DNA of 64,000 nt from positions 1,984,001 to 2,048,000 of the forward strand of contig CAXXXM010000002.1 of assembly GCA_963663265.2 (NCBI GenBank). The letters run 5' to 3'. Shown here piece by piece: positions 20,726-29,731 of this stretch (position 1 is its first letter; every line of letters begins with the position of its first letter). The DNA comes from JAEXOD01 sp963663265. Lineage in GTDB: Bacteria; Bacteroidota; Ignavibacteria; Ignavibacteriales; Melioribacteraceae. Below the pieces are notes generated by a model. The model did no database searches. It worked only from the letters and a program-made list of their open reading frames with translations, and had not been told where the DNA came from. A program made the position numbers and the translations under genes.

Positions 20726-20831
20726 AAAACCATTATAAGCAAATAATAAATGCAATAATATGAATAATTCCATTTATTATGATTTAAATTTAATTTAAAT
20801 TAAAGTATATTTAAAATTGATTTAACAAAAA

Positions 20832-21713
20832 ATGGGGTTAAAAATGTTATTTTTATTAGCTTTAATAGCAGCGGTTATATCCATTACATTTTATGTAACA
20901 GCCAAAAAACGGGGCAAAATGCAAGAAGCGAGTTTTGCGTTAGCCGGTACTTTTATAGCCCTAATTTTAACAGTAATACAAATTTTTACTGTAATTCCTG
21001 CCGGCTCTGTTGGCGTGGTAGATTTTTTGGGTGTTGTTAGTGATAATACACTAAAATCGGGTGTTAATATAGTAAATCCCCTTGCCGATGTAGTAAAGTT
21101 TAATGTTAAAACGCAGGAATTAAAAGAAACAATGGTTGTTCCTTCGCAAGAAGGATTAAGTGTACAGCTTGAAATAAGTTTGCTTTATGCGTTGGATCCT
21201 GATAATGCTTCCAAAATATATAAAACTGTTGGACCAAATTACGCTGAGGTTATATTAACTCCACAATTTAGATCGGTTGTACGCGGAGTAACTGCAAAAT
21301 ATGATGCAAGAGCCTTATATACCGCGTCTCGCGAAAAACTTGCTCAACAGATTAAAGACGAACTTGCCGGATTAGTAGGTCCACGCGGAATTTTAATTGA
21401 AACAGTTCCTTTCCGCCAAATAGTATTGCCTCCAGGTTTAACTGCATCAATTGAAGAAAAATTAAAAGCTGAACAAGAAAGCCAGCGTATGTTGTTTATA
21501 TTAAAAAAGGAAGAGCAAGAAGCTGATAGAAAAAGAATTGAAGCCAGAGGTATTGCTGATTTTCAAGATATTGTTGCAAAAGGAATTAGTGAAAATTTAT
21601 TGAAATGGAAAGGAATTGAAGCTACTGAAAAACTTGCTAATTCGCAAAATGCAAAGATAGTTGTTATTGGTTCGGGAAAAGAAGGATTGCCGATTATTTT
21701 AGGAAATAATTAA
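20832..21713 (+). CDS. SPFH/band 7 (prohibitin-like) membrane protein
   Basis: Prohibitin-type scaffold protein of 293 residues. Two hydrophobic segments open the protein (residues about 5-22 and 35-58), followed by the SPFH domain (GSVGVVDFLGVVSDNTLKSG) and a C-terminal coiled region rich in Glu, Lys and Arg (EEQEADRKRIEARGIADF). Such proteins form ring scaffolds and often modulate membrane proteases such as FtsH; no protease gene is adjacent. The DUF971 gene follows 11 bases later and is probably co-transcribed. Confidence 0.9.
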   Translation: MGLKMLFLLALIAAVISITFYVTAKKRGKMQEASFALAGTFIALILTVIQIFTVIPAGSVGVVDFLGVVSDNTLKSGVNIVNPLADVVKFNVKTQELKETMVVPSQEGLSVQLEISLLYALDPDNASKIYKTVGPNYAEVILTPQFRSVVRGVTAKYDARALYTASREKLAQQIKDELAGLVGPRGILIETVPFRQIVLPPGLTASIEEKLKAEQESQRMLFILKKEEQEADRKRIEARGIADFQDIVAKGISENLLKWKGIEATEKLANSQNAKIVVIGSGKEGLPIILGNN

Positions 21714-21724
21714 AAAAGTTTAAT

Positions 21725-22084
21725 ATGAAACCAAAAAAAATAAAAGTTAATAATCAAGATAGTTTAACTATTGAATGGGATAATGGAAATGTACATGAGT
21801 TTCCATTAAAATTTTTGCGCGATGAATCGCCAGATGCTGAAAATAAAGGAGAAACAATTTTATGGCATCATTATCCTGCTCCCCCAAAAGGACCGGACAA
21901 ACCTGGGAAGTATGAAATAGAGAAAATTGAACTTGTTGGCAATTATGCTATTACCATTACTTGGAAAGATGGGTATGATTATGGAATTTATTCGTGGGAT
22001 TTGTTAATAAAACTTGGCGATTATCTTGTTATTAAAGATTCGCTACATCAAGATTTTGAACATGACCATTCAAGTGACAAGTAA
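21725..22084 (+). CDS. DUF971 domain protein
   Basis: A 119-residue protein matching DUF971, the domain also found at the N-terminus of gamma-butyrobetaine hydroxylase. Typical features are IEWDNGNVHEFPLKFLRDE, a middle linker, and the C-terminal ITWKDGYDYGIYSWDLL. In other bacteria DUF971 genes often neighbour mrp-type Fe-S carriers, which suggests a metal or Fe-S link, but nothing here shows that directly. The acidic, histidine-containing tail (HQDFEHDHSSD) could bind metal. Function unknown. Confidence 0.85.
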   Translation: MKPKKIKVNNQDSLTIEWDNGNVHEFPLKFLRDESPDAENKGETILWHHYPAPPKGPDKPGKYEIEKIELVGNYAITITWKDGYDYGIYSWDLLIKLGDYLVIKDSLHQDFEHDHSSDK

Positions 22085-22750
22085 CGGAAAGAAAGTGACA
22101 AGTAACGAGTGACGAGTGACGGAAAGAAAGTGAATAGCTAATAGCTAATAGTGAATAGCGTGAAGCGTAAAAGAACGTGAAGCGTGATGAGGAAAGAATA
22201 GAATTTCTGTCCCCGTACTTTAGTGCGGGGTTTTATGCAAAATCAGTTTATTTATTGCCCACGACTTTAGTCGTGCGGATAAGAAAGTGACGGAAAAACA
22301 AGTGACGAGTAACGCGTGACAAGTGACGGAAAGAAAGTGAACAGCTAATAGCTAATAGTTAATAGCGTGAAGCGTGATGAGGAAAAACAAGTGACGAGTA
22401 ACGTGTGACGAGTGACGGAAAGAAGCTGATAGCGATGAGTTGCGAGCAATATAAAAATTTCTGTCCCCGTACTTTAGTGCGGGGTTTTATGCAAAATCAG
22501 TTTGTTTATTGCCCACGACTTTAGTCGTGCGGATAAGAAAGTGACGGAAAAACAAGTGACGAGTGACGGAAAGAAAGTGAACAGCGTGAAGCGTAAAAGA
22601 ACGTGAAGCGTGATGAGGAAAAATAGAATTTCTGTCCCCGTACTTTAGTGCGGGGTTTTATGCAAAATCAGTTTATTTATTGCCCCGTACTTAAGTACGG
22701 GGATTCAATAAAATCATTTTATTATATTATTTTAATCATACAGAAATAAT
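22085..22750 (+). repeat. Palindromic repeat cluster A, three copies, plus phrase repeats
   Basis: No gene is visible in about 700 bases. A unit of two small hairpins starts at about 22208, 22461 and 22632. Hairpin 1 is CCCCGTACTTTAGTGCGGGG; hairpin 2 has arms CACGAC/GTCGTG around a TTTA loop, and both are separated by a conserved ttttatgcaaaatcag linker. In the third copy the second hairpin is replaced by CCCCGTACTTAAGTACGGGG. Between units run phrase repeats of the type gtgacgagtgacgg, gtgaatagctaatag and gtgaagcgtgatgagg. The same unit recurs in opposite orientation at 25556-27728. Confidence 0.85.
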
Positions 22751-22803
22751 AAACTCTACTAAATTATATAAAACTATAAACAAGTTAAAACAACAGAGGT
22801 TTT

Positions 22804-24582
22804 ATGAAACGCAATTTGTTTGTTATGCTTTTTGCTTTTTCTATATTATCACTTAAAGCACAGGTTAATACAAGTGCAGATATAACAGTTGATGAACTTA
22901 GAGTGCACATTGAAACTTTGGCAAGCGAAGAATTTGCGGGAAGAAAACCCGGTACTGATGGGGATAAAAAAGCTGCAAATTATATAAATACTCAATTAAA
23001 AGCTCTTAATTTAACGCCTCTGTATGATAATGGATATCAAAGTTTTACGGTTACAACATCGTTAAGTATTGGAGAAAATAAATTTAGATGTAATAATTAT
23101 GATGGTGAAGTTGGGAAAGATTTTCTTCCCGTATCATTTAGCAGCAACAGCAGCATAGAAGCAGATGTGGTTTTTGCCGGTTACGGTTTGTGTGTAGATG
23201 AGGAAAATATAAAGTGGAATGATTATACCAATATAGATGTTAAGGGTAAAGTGGTATTAATTATGCGAGGTGCTCCTGTATATGATTCAAGCGGTATATT
23301 TAATAATTATACTTCGTTAATAAAAAAAGCCTATACAGCAAAAGACAAAGGGGCTGCCGGAGTTCTGTTTGTATCGGGGGAATTATTTGAAAAAGACGAT
23401 TCGTTTGTACCTTTAACTTATGAGCAAGGGCAAAAACCTGTTGGAATTCCGGTTATTCAAATTACAAGAAATTGTGCTGAACAAATACTCCAATACTTTG
23501 ATATTTCTTTAAAAGCTATTGAGATTAATATTAATGAAGCGAAAGTACCAAATAGTTTTGATGTGGGGAATAAAGTTGCCATTCAAACAGAAATTGTAAA
23601 AAATAGTGTTGCTACTCAAAATGTTGTTTATCTATTAAAAGGTGAAGATCCAATTTTGTCGGATGAATATATTGTTATTGGTGCCCACTACGATCACTTA
23701 GGAATGGGTGGAAAGGGAACAGGCTCGCGTGTACCAGATACCTCGGTTGTTCATTATGGAGCGGATGATAATGCTTCCGGTGTAGCGGCTATTATTGAAA
23801 TTATTGAAAGGTTAAAAAACTCCGGTCTCAAATTAAAACGGAGTATTATTTTTGCTGCGTTTAGTGGTGAAGAAATGGGACTTTTAGGTTCTAAATATTT
23901 TGTAAATAATTCGCCCGTTGAACTGAATAAAATTAAGTTAATGTTTAATTTGGACATGGTTGGCAGATTAAATGAACAAACTAAAGGGCTTTCTATTGGC
24001 GGAGTAGGGACAGCAGAAAATTTAAAAGAAGATTTGGAAAAACTATCAAAAAACTTTGATTTAAGTATTAAGTTTTCGCCGGAAGGATATGGACCAAGCG
24101 ATCACGCATCTTTCTATTCAAAAAACATTCCTGTTTTGTTCTTTTTTACCGGTATACATGATGATTACCATACACACAGAGATACCCCCGCAAAAATAAA
24201 CTATGAAGGAGAAAAGACCGTAAGCGATTTAATTTGCTTGTTGATAGAGAATTATGCTAATAGAACCGAGAGCTTGGTATATAAAGAATCGGGACCAAAA
24301 GAGCAACCTGAAACGCGAAGAAGTTTTAAGGTGACTTTGGGAATTATGCCCGATGTTGCTTCAAACGATATTAAAGGTTTACGTGCCGATGCGGTTATTG
24401 AAGGGCGACCTGCTTTTAAAGCCGGTATGTTAAAGGGAGATATAATAATTATGATGGATGGTAAACCGGTAAATGATATTTATGAATATATGAATCGTTT
24501 ACAAGAGTTTAAGATTGGACAGAGAATTACGGTTGAAGTATTAAGAAATAACGAAAAAGTATTACTTGTAGTTGAGTTGTAG
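22804..24582 (+). CDS. Secreted M28 family zinc aminopeptidase with PA and PDZ domains
   Basis: A 592-residue exported peptidase. A signal peptide (MKRNLFVMLFAFSILSLKAQ) is followed by an N-terminal part with an inserted protease-associated domain (about 110-270), the M28 catalytic domain and a C-terminal PDZ domain (about 505-592). The di-zinc site is readable: His295 (GAHYDHLG), Asp321 (GADDNASG), Glu356/Glu357 (FSGEEMG), Asp384 (NLDMVGR) and His456 (DDYHTH). It likely removes N-terminal residues from peptides outside the inner membrane. The stop is directly against the convergent pstS stop. Confidence 0.93.
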   Translation: MKRNLFVMLFAFSILSLKAQVNTSADITVDELRVHIETLASEEFAGRKPGTDGDKKAANYINTQLKALNLTPLYDNGYQSFTVTTSLSIGENKFRCNNYDGEVGKDFLPVSFSSNSSIEADVVFAGYGLCVDEENIKWNDYTNIDVKGKVVLIMRGAPVYDSSGIFNNYTSLIKKAYTAKDKGAAGVLFVSGELFEKDDSFVPLTYEQGQKPVGIPVIQITRNCAEQILQYFDISLKAIEININEAKVPNSFDVGNKVAIQTEIVKNSVATQNVVYLLKGEDPILSDEYIVIGAHYDHLGMGGKGTGSRVPDTSVVHYGADDNASGVAAIIEIIERLKNSGLKLKRSIIFAAFSGEEMGLLGSKYFVNNSPVELNKIKLMFNLDMVGRLNEQTKGLSIGGVGTAENLKEDLEKLSKNFDLSIKFSPEGYGPSDHASFYSKNIPVLFFFTGIHDDYHTHRDTPAKINYEGEKTVSDLICLLIENYANRTESLVYKESGPKEQPETRRSFKVTLGIMPDVASNDIKGLRADAVIEGRPAFKAGMLKGDIIIMMDGKPVNDIYEYMNRLQEFKIGQRITVEVLRNNEKVLLVVEL

Positions 24583-25431
24583 TTAAAATGAAATTTCCCA
24601 AAGTGGAATAAATCCGGCTTTTTTTATTATTTTTTGTCCGGCGGGACTTAAAACCCAGTCAATAAAATCTTTTATAGCACCTTGTGGTTTATTAGTGGTA
24701 AAAAAATGAAGGTAGCGAGTAAGAGGGTAAGTATCGTTGCGAACATTATCTTCGGTTGGGGGAATATTGTCAACTAAGCATCTATAAACATCGTCGTTAT
24801 ATTTAAAACCGATACCTCCATAACCAATTGAGTAAGTGTTTTCTTCTACTTCGCTAATTACAGCCTCAGTTGTGAATTTAATTACTGAATTTGTTGCAAA
24901 ATCACTCCCTTCTAAAATGTGTTCTTTAAGGTATAAAAATGTTCCGCTGTTAGGTGGACGAGTAACAACACTAATTGGTTGGTTATCACCGCCAAGCTGT
25001 AACCAGTTTGTAGTTTTACCGGTAAATATGTTTTTTAGGTTTTCATGTGAAAGATTTTTTACTTTATTCTTGGGGTTGAGATATACTGTTATGCCATCTT
25101 TTGCAATCAGGTAAAACATTCCAACTGAGCCGTAATAGTCTGCAAGTAATTTTGTTTCATAGCTTGAAGGAAGTCGCGATGCGGTTGAAATATTTGCTTC
25201 TCCCTTAATTAGTGCCGTTATTCCATCAGTTGAACCACCACCTTCAACATAAATTGAAACGTTAGAGTTGTTTTTCATGTACTCTTCGGCTAATAACTGT
25301 GTAAGCCGAAACATTGTGTCAGAGCCTTTTATTTTTATTACTGCCGGTTTTGTAGTTGTGGTTGTTCCACTACAAGCCGATAGAAAAAAGATAAGTATCA
25401 CTATTAAAATATTTATTTCTCTTTTTTCCAT
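24583..25431 (-). CDS. PstS-like phosphate-binding lipoprotein
   Basis: Periplasmic substrate-binding protein of the PBP-like phosphate family, 282 residues. It has a lipoprotein signal (VILIFFLSAC), then the characteristic IKGSDTMFRLTQLLAEEYM, GGGSTDGITALIKGEANI, and RPPNSGTFLYLKEHIL segments whose Ser, Thr and Arg residues bind phosphate. No pstC, pstA or pstB follows, so it could work with a distant transporter or act as a lone phosphate scavenger. It converges on the M28 gene with no spacing. Confidence 0.88.
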   Translation of the reverse strand: MEKREINILIVILIFFLSACSGTTTTTKPAVIKIKGSDTMFRLTQLLAEEYMKNNSNVSIYVEGGGSTDGITALIKGEANISTASRLPSSYETKLLADYYGSVGMFYLIAKDGITVYLNPKNKVKNLSHENLKNIFTGKTTNWLQLGGDNQPISVVTRPPNSGTFLYLKEHILEGSDFATNSVIKFTTEAVISEVEENTYSIGYGGIGFKYNDDVYRCLVDNIPPTEDNVRNDTYPLTRYLHFFTTNKPQGAIKDFIDWVLSPAGQKIIKKAGFIPLWEISF

Positions 25432-25555
25432 ATATTTTTTTTGCCGCTTCGCTTTTGTATTGCTTCAAAATAAAATTTGTGCTAATGTAAAATTGTTTTA
25501 TTTATATAATTATTTGCTGATAAATGTATGCTGTTGATATATTTGTTTTGAATTA

Positions 25556-25915
25556 AATCCCCGTACTGAAGTACGGGGACAGAAATCTTTATATTCCTCG
25601 CAACTAATTGCTATCAGCTTCTTTTCGTCACTCGTCACTTGTCACGCGTTACTTTCTTTCCGTCACTTTCTTATCCGCACGACTAAAGTCGTGGGCAATA
25701 AATAAACTGATTTTGCATAAAACCCCGCACTAAAGTACGGGGACAGAAATTCTATTATTTCCTAATCATTTCTTGCGTTTTTGCTATTTACTATTAGCTA
25801 TTCGCTGTTTACTGCTTTCCGTCACTTGTCACGCGTTACTTGTTACTTTCTTATCCGCACGACTAAAGTCGTGGGCAAGAAATAAACTGATTTTGCATAA
25901 AACCCCGCACTAAAG
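25556..25915 (-). repeat. Palindromic repeat cluster B, left part (inverted copy of cluster A)
   Basis: The same hairpin units as in 22085-22750, here in reverse orientation, for example GCACGACTAAAGTCGTGGGC near 25677-25696 and 25857-25876, and CCCCGCACTAAAGTACGGGG near 25723-25742. Phrase repeats of the gtcacttgtcacgcgttac type lie between them. The cluster is interrupted at 25915 by the insertion sequence and continues at 27607. Confidence 0.85.
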
Positions 25916-26026
25916 AGACTGTGTTAAAATTAAGCTCATAATTCTTTAATACCTGATATTTACGGGTAATATTCGAAATAAATATTGCCTATAGTTTTAA
26001 ATTGCACAATTCTTCAAAAAATTAAT

Positions 26027-26053
26027 AAAAAGCACCTGTTTTACGTGCTTTTT
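26027..26053 (-). terminator. Terminator at the transposase stop codon
   Basis: A 9-base-pair stem (AAAAAGCAC with GTGCTTTTT) closes a short loop, and the transposase stop codon lies at the edge of that loop. Read on either strand the stem ends in a run of T, so it can stop transcription leaving or entering the element. Confidence 0.6.
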
Positions 26054-27492
26054 AACTCTAATTTTTTATTATTTTGAAGAACTTCTGTAAATAGCTTCTT
26101 GACTTTAGCAACCCCTTCTATCCCAATAAGTCGCCTTAAATTATATACGATTTGCCATATATTCATTTCTATACTTACTTTCTCCATACCTCGCAAATGA
26201 AGTGGTATTTTCCCCATCCAAACTTTTAATGTGCCAAATACATGTTCAATTTTTTCTTTTCGCTCCTTTACCTTCTTTTTCCCTTCAGGTGTGGTCAATC
26301 TTTGATTTAACTGTTCTATGACTGATTGTTCGCAATTAATATATAAATATCTTCCTTTTTCTGATTTTGTGCATTTCATTTTTATGGAACATCCGTTACA
26401 ATTTACACCAATATACAAATTTGCCATGTAATTCTTTTTCGCTACATTGGTTCTCGTTAGTATTAATTCCTGTCCTTGTGAGCATATATATTTATTTTCA
26501 TCATCAGCTTTCTTAAACTCTATCTCTTCATTTTTTTGTCTCGGAATAGATATATATGATGTTATTTCCTTTGCTTCTAATTCTCTTATATTTTTATAAC
26601 TATAATAGCCTTTATCTGCAACTACTGTTTCTACTTCGCTTTGTACTGCTTCTTCTGTTTTTTCTATTGTCGATATTAACGAGGCATTGTCTGAGGCTGA
26701 TGTTGTTACTACATTTTCTACTATAAAATGATTATCTGTTGATACTTGTACATTATATCCGGGTATATAACCATCGCGACTCTTTACTACCTGTGATTCC
26801 TTGTCTCCTTTTACGCCCCATTTTGACTTCTTATCAGAATACTTATTTAACTCTTCGTTCTTTAATGACAACTCCTGTTTTAACTTTTTTATTTCCTCTT
26901 CTAACTCCAACTGTCTTGACTCGTTTTTATCTTCTTTTGTATCGATTTCTTCTAATTCTTGAATATATTTTTCTAACTCATTTGTATTTTTCTTAATCCA
27001 ATTTTTTATTTCTTGTTTGTTACAATAATTTTTCCCCGCATATGATTTTATTTTACTTCCATCTATTACTATCTCTTTCCCACTTATATATGAATTGCTT
27101 TTTAATATGGCTGTTAATTTTTGTTTTATTTCTTTTAATAAATCACCATTGTTTTTTCTGAAATTCGATATTGTCCAATGATCTGGGCTTAATTCATTTA
27201 TTAACCATTTTATTTCTATATTCCTATGGCATTCTTCTTCTATTTTCCTTGATCCTTTTATTCTTTGCGAATATGAATACAATAGTAATTTTGACATTAC
27301 TCGCGATGAATATTTTCCTCTACCTGCTTCTAAATTCTTATTGTCTATTGAATCAAAGATTTCTGGATGAATTCCATATACTATGTCAACTACTAAATCT
27401 ATTATTCTTACTGGATTGTTTTCTTCAATTTCATCTTCCAGACAATAACTTATTCGTATTGCATCTCTTGGTGTACCTTGTATAATTGCCAT
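26041..27492 (-). CDS. IS1182-like DDE transposase
   Basis: A 483-residue transposase. The N-terminal part (GIHPEIFDSIDN, RVMSKLLLYSYSQRIKGSRKIEEE, SPDHWTISNFRK) is the IS1182/IS5-group DNA-binding region. The RNase H-like catalytic core shows VIDGSKIKS (first Asp), TVVADKGYYSYKN (second Asp) and KVKERKEKIEHVFGTLK (Glu). A coiled stretch of Glu and Lys (about 170-215) sits between the first and second Asp. The frame is full length and undamaged, so the element may be active. It starts 114 bases inside the right end of the element. Confidence 0.93.
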   Translation of the reverse strand: MAIIQGTPRDAIRISYCLEDEIEENNPVRIIDLVVDIVYGIHPEIFDSIDNKNLEAGRGKYSSRVMSKLLLYSYSQRIKGSRKIEEECHRNIEIKWLINELSPDHWTISNFRKNNGDLLKEIKQKLTAILKSNSYISGKEIVIDGSKIKSYAGKNYCNKQEIKNWIKKNTNELEKYIQELEEIDTKEDKNESRQLELEEEIKKLKQELSLKNEELNKYSDKKSKWGVKGDKESQVVKSRDGYIPGYNVQVSTDNHFIVENVVTTSASDNASLISTIEKTEEAVQSEVETVVADKGYYSYKNIRELEAKEITSYISIPRQKNEEIEFKKADDENKYICSQGQELILTRTNVAKKNYMANLYIGVNCNGCSIKMKCTKSEKGRYLYINCEQSVIEQLNQRLTTPEGKKKVKERKEKIEHVFGTLKVWMGKIPLHLRGMEKVSIEMNIWQIVYNLRRLIGIEGVAKVKKLFTEVLQNNKKLELKST

Positions 27493-27606
27493 ATTATCCG
27501 TTATTTGTTATTGCTAACTTACGTATTTATAATGACTTATGCAACTTTTTGCTGATATTCTATTGGCTTTTTTTGCTTTTTATTATCCCCAATTTTAACA
27601 CAGTCT

Positions 27607-27728
27607 CTAAAGTACGGGGACAGAAATTCTTTATATTCCTCATAACTCATCACTATCAGCTTCTTCTCGTTACGCGTCACGCGTCACATTCTTTTACGCT
27701 TCACGCTGTTTACTGCTTTTCGTCACTT
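27607..27728 (-). repeat. Palindromic repeat cluster B, right part
   Basis: Continuation of the repeat cut by the insertion sequence: the second half of the CCCCGCACTAAAGTACGGGG hairpin after the CTAAAG duplication, then phrase repeats (cgttacgcgtcacgcgtcac) up to the nfu stop codon. No gene is present. Confidence 0.8.
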
Positions 27729-28274
27729 TTATCCCGAAATAACACTTAAAGAAGGATTAATTTCACGACGTAATAAGTTTTCAATAGCACTTAAAGTACC
27801 TCTAATAGCACTTGGGCAGCTGCCGCAAGCACCTTGATATCTAATAGTTAATGTTAAACCTTCTAAGCCTAAAATTTCTAAGCCGCCACCATCATTAGCA
27901 AGTGCCGGACGAACTCTTTCGTCAATAACCGTATTAATTTGTTTTAAAAGTTCACTTTGATTTTCTAATTCAACACCGGATGGTTCTGCTTCCACAGGAA
28001 TTGTGCTTTTATCAAACGACTTCAAAAAGTTAACTAATCCTTTTTGAATTTGTCCCCAAGATGATGCAACATCTTTTTCGATAGTAATAAATTTATCCAT
28101 ATAAAAAACCGAAACTACTCCCGGAATTTCAAAAACGCCTTTGGCTAAAGGATCGCTTGAGGCTTCATCAATGTTTTGAAAACTTCTGGTTTCATGTTTT
28201 AAGATTTTATCGTTTAATACAAATTTTAATGCCTGTGGATTTGGTGTTAAATCAACATCTTGTACAAACAGCAT
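27729..28274 (-). CDS. Nfu-type Fe-S cluster scaffold/carrier
   Basis: About 181 residues from the ATG at 28274, which has GGAGG upstream at 7-base spacing; the frame runs 12 codons further without a ribosome site. An N-terminal Nfu_N domain (MLFVQDVDLTPNPQALKFVL) is followed by a linker and a C-terminal NifU-like domain with ALANDGGGLEILG and the cluster-binding CGSCPSAIRGTL. The CxxC pair binds a 4Fe-4S cluster at the dimer interface and delivers it to target enzymes. Confidence 0.93.
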   Translation of the reverse strand: MLFVQDVDLTPNPQALKFVLNDKILKHETRSFQNIDEASSDPLAKGVFEIPGVVSVFYMDKFITIEKDVASSWGQIQKGLVNFLKSFDKSTIPVEAEPSGVELENQSELLKQINTVIDERVRPALANDGGGLEILGLEGLTLTIRYQGACGSCPSAIRGTLSAIENLLRREINPSLSVISG

Positions 28275-28472
28275 TTTTTTCCTCCAAAAATATATATTTA
28301 TTAAAACCAATTGAGCTTTTTATAAGTTCAAATTGAAGAAGAAAGATAATCATAAATTAAAGTATTTATCAAGCTAAAAGTTTGTATTGCAGTTTTAATA
28401 ATATTAATATATTTTAGATGTTAAATGTTTTTTAAATGATTAATAAAAATTAACTTAATAAATGGTACAATC

Positions 28473-29711
28473 ATGCTGTTTTCCAATATATTAAACTTAG
28501 TAGAAGAATATGTTTATACGCAGTTTAAAGAAAAATCGCCCAATGAAAATATCTATCACGATATAGTCCACACTAAAGATGTGGTAGAGGAGGCAACAAA
28601 AATTGCAAAAGAAATAGGTGTTGGCGATATAGATACAGAAATATTGTTAATTGCTGCTTGGTTTCATGATATGGGGCACTTAGAAACATTAGAAGGGCAT
28701 GAGGAAAAAAGCTGCCAAATTGCTAAAAAGTTTTTAACAGAAAACAATTATTCAGAAGAAAAGATTATTAAAGTTTGTAATTGTATCTTGGCAACTAAAA
28801 TGTCGTACCAGCCCAATACTTTAATAGAAGAGATTATAAAAGATGCAGATTTAAGTCATGTAGGCAAACTAAAGTATTTTGATCAATGCTCACTTTTACG
28901 TGCCGAGTTAGAAAATAGAACCGGCAGAAAGATGACAGATTACGAATGGAATAAATCAAATATCGATTTTTTTATAAAACATCGATTTTATACTAAATAT
29001 GCAAAAGACCAATACGCTGAAACAAAACAAGAGAATATGCTTAAACTTCAAAAAAGATTGCGTAAAGCTTACACAAAATTGGAAGAAGAGAAGTTAAAAA
29101 GCGAAAAACTTGAAATTGAAAAAGAAAAACTTGCTACAAAAAAAGAGGTTATTGGAAAGCCGGAAAGAGGTATTGAAACAATGTGGCGTAATACCATGCG
29201 TACGCATGTAAGTTTTAGTTCTATGGCAGATAATAAATCGCATATAATGATTAGTGTAAATACGTTGTTATTAACAGCTATTGTGGCTTTTTTAATTAAA
29301 AATCTTTCAGTTTATCCCCAACTAATTTTACCAACGGGTATGCTTACGCTTGTTTGTTTAGTATCGTTGATATATGCTGTGTTGGTAACTCGTCCAAATA
29401 TTACATCCGGTACTTTTACAAACGAAGATGTGCTTAATAAAAAAGTTAATTTATTGTTTTTTGGGAATTTTTATAAAATGAATTTGGAAAGTTTTAGCTG
29501 GGGTATGAACGAACTGATGAATGATAAAGATTTTCTTTATGATAGTATGATTAGGGATTATTATTATTTAGGACAGGTGCTGGGTAAAAAATATTTGCAT
29601 TTAAGAATGAGTTACAATATTTTTATGTTTGGAATAGTGGTAACTATTTTAGTTTTTGCGGCTGTTTTAATCATGTATCCAATTACTGGCGACTTAGTGC
29701 CCATTCATTAG
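28473..29711 (+). CDS. HD phosphohydrolase fused to a PycTM-like (DUF5706) membrane domain
   Basis: A 412-residue protein. The N-terminal HD domain (about 25-175) has a histidine in YHDIVHTKDVV, His65-Asp66 in WFHDMGH and a later Asp in IKDADLSHVG. A charged coiled coil (about 185-235, rich in Lys and Glu) links it to a C-terminal part with three hydrophobic segments (about 262-280, 289-307 and 380-403). That part resembles DUF5706, the membrane domain of Pycsar effectors. No nucleotide cyclase is adjacent, so this may be a stand-alone protein that senses or hydrolyses a nucleotide at the membrane. The HD part is certain; the PycTM assignment is by resemblance. Confidence 0.75.
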   Translation: MLFSNILNLVEEYVYTQFKEKSPNENIYHDIVHTKDVVEEATKIAKEIGVGDIDTEILLIAAWFHDMGHLETLEGHEEKSCQIAKKFLTENNYSEEKIIKVCNCILATKMSYQPNTLIEEIIKDADLSHVGKLKYFDQCSLLRAELENRTGRKMTDYEWNKSNIDFFIKHRFYTKYAKDQYAETKQENMLKLQKRLRKAYTKLEEEKLKSEKLEIEKEKLATKKEVIGKPERGIETMWRNTMRTHVSFSSMADNKSHIMISVNTLLLTAIVAFLIKNLSVYPQLILPTGMLTLVCLVSLIYAVLVTRPNITSGTFTNEDVLNKKVNLLFFGNFYKMNLESFSWGMNELMNDKDFLYDSMIRDYYYLGQVLGKKYLHLRMSYNIFMFGIVVTILVFAAVLIMYPITGDLVPIH

Positions 29712-29731
29712 AAAGCGTGGAGAATTATAAG

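Larger units (their letters stand above)
25916..27606 (-). mobile_element. IS1182-like insertion sequence, complete, 1691 bp
   Basis: The element is bounded by 16-base perfect terminal inverted repeats, AGACTGTGTTAAAATT at 25916-25931 and its complement at 27591-27606. It is flanked by a 6-base direct duplication, CTAAAG, at 25910-25915 and 27607-27612. Joining the flanks after removing one CTAAAG restores the repeat hairpin CCCCGCACTAAAGTACGGGG found intact elsewhere in the window, so the insertion site is certain: inside the loop and inner stem of a palindrome. It carries one transposase gene and a terminator-like hairpin at its left end. Confidence 0.93.

Noticed and set aside
26739..27749. 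Plus-strand open frames opposite the transposase
   Set aside because: Low-complexity hydrophobic translations antisense to a clear transposase; no start context and no family match.
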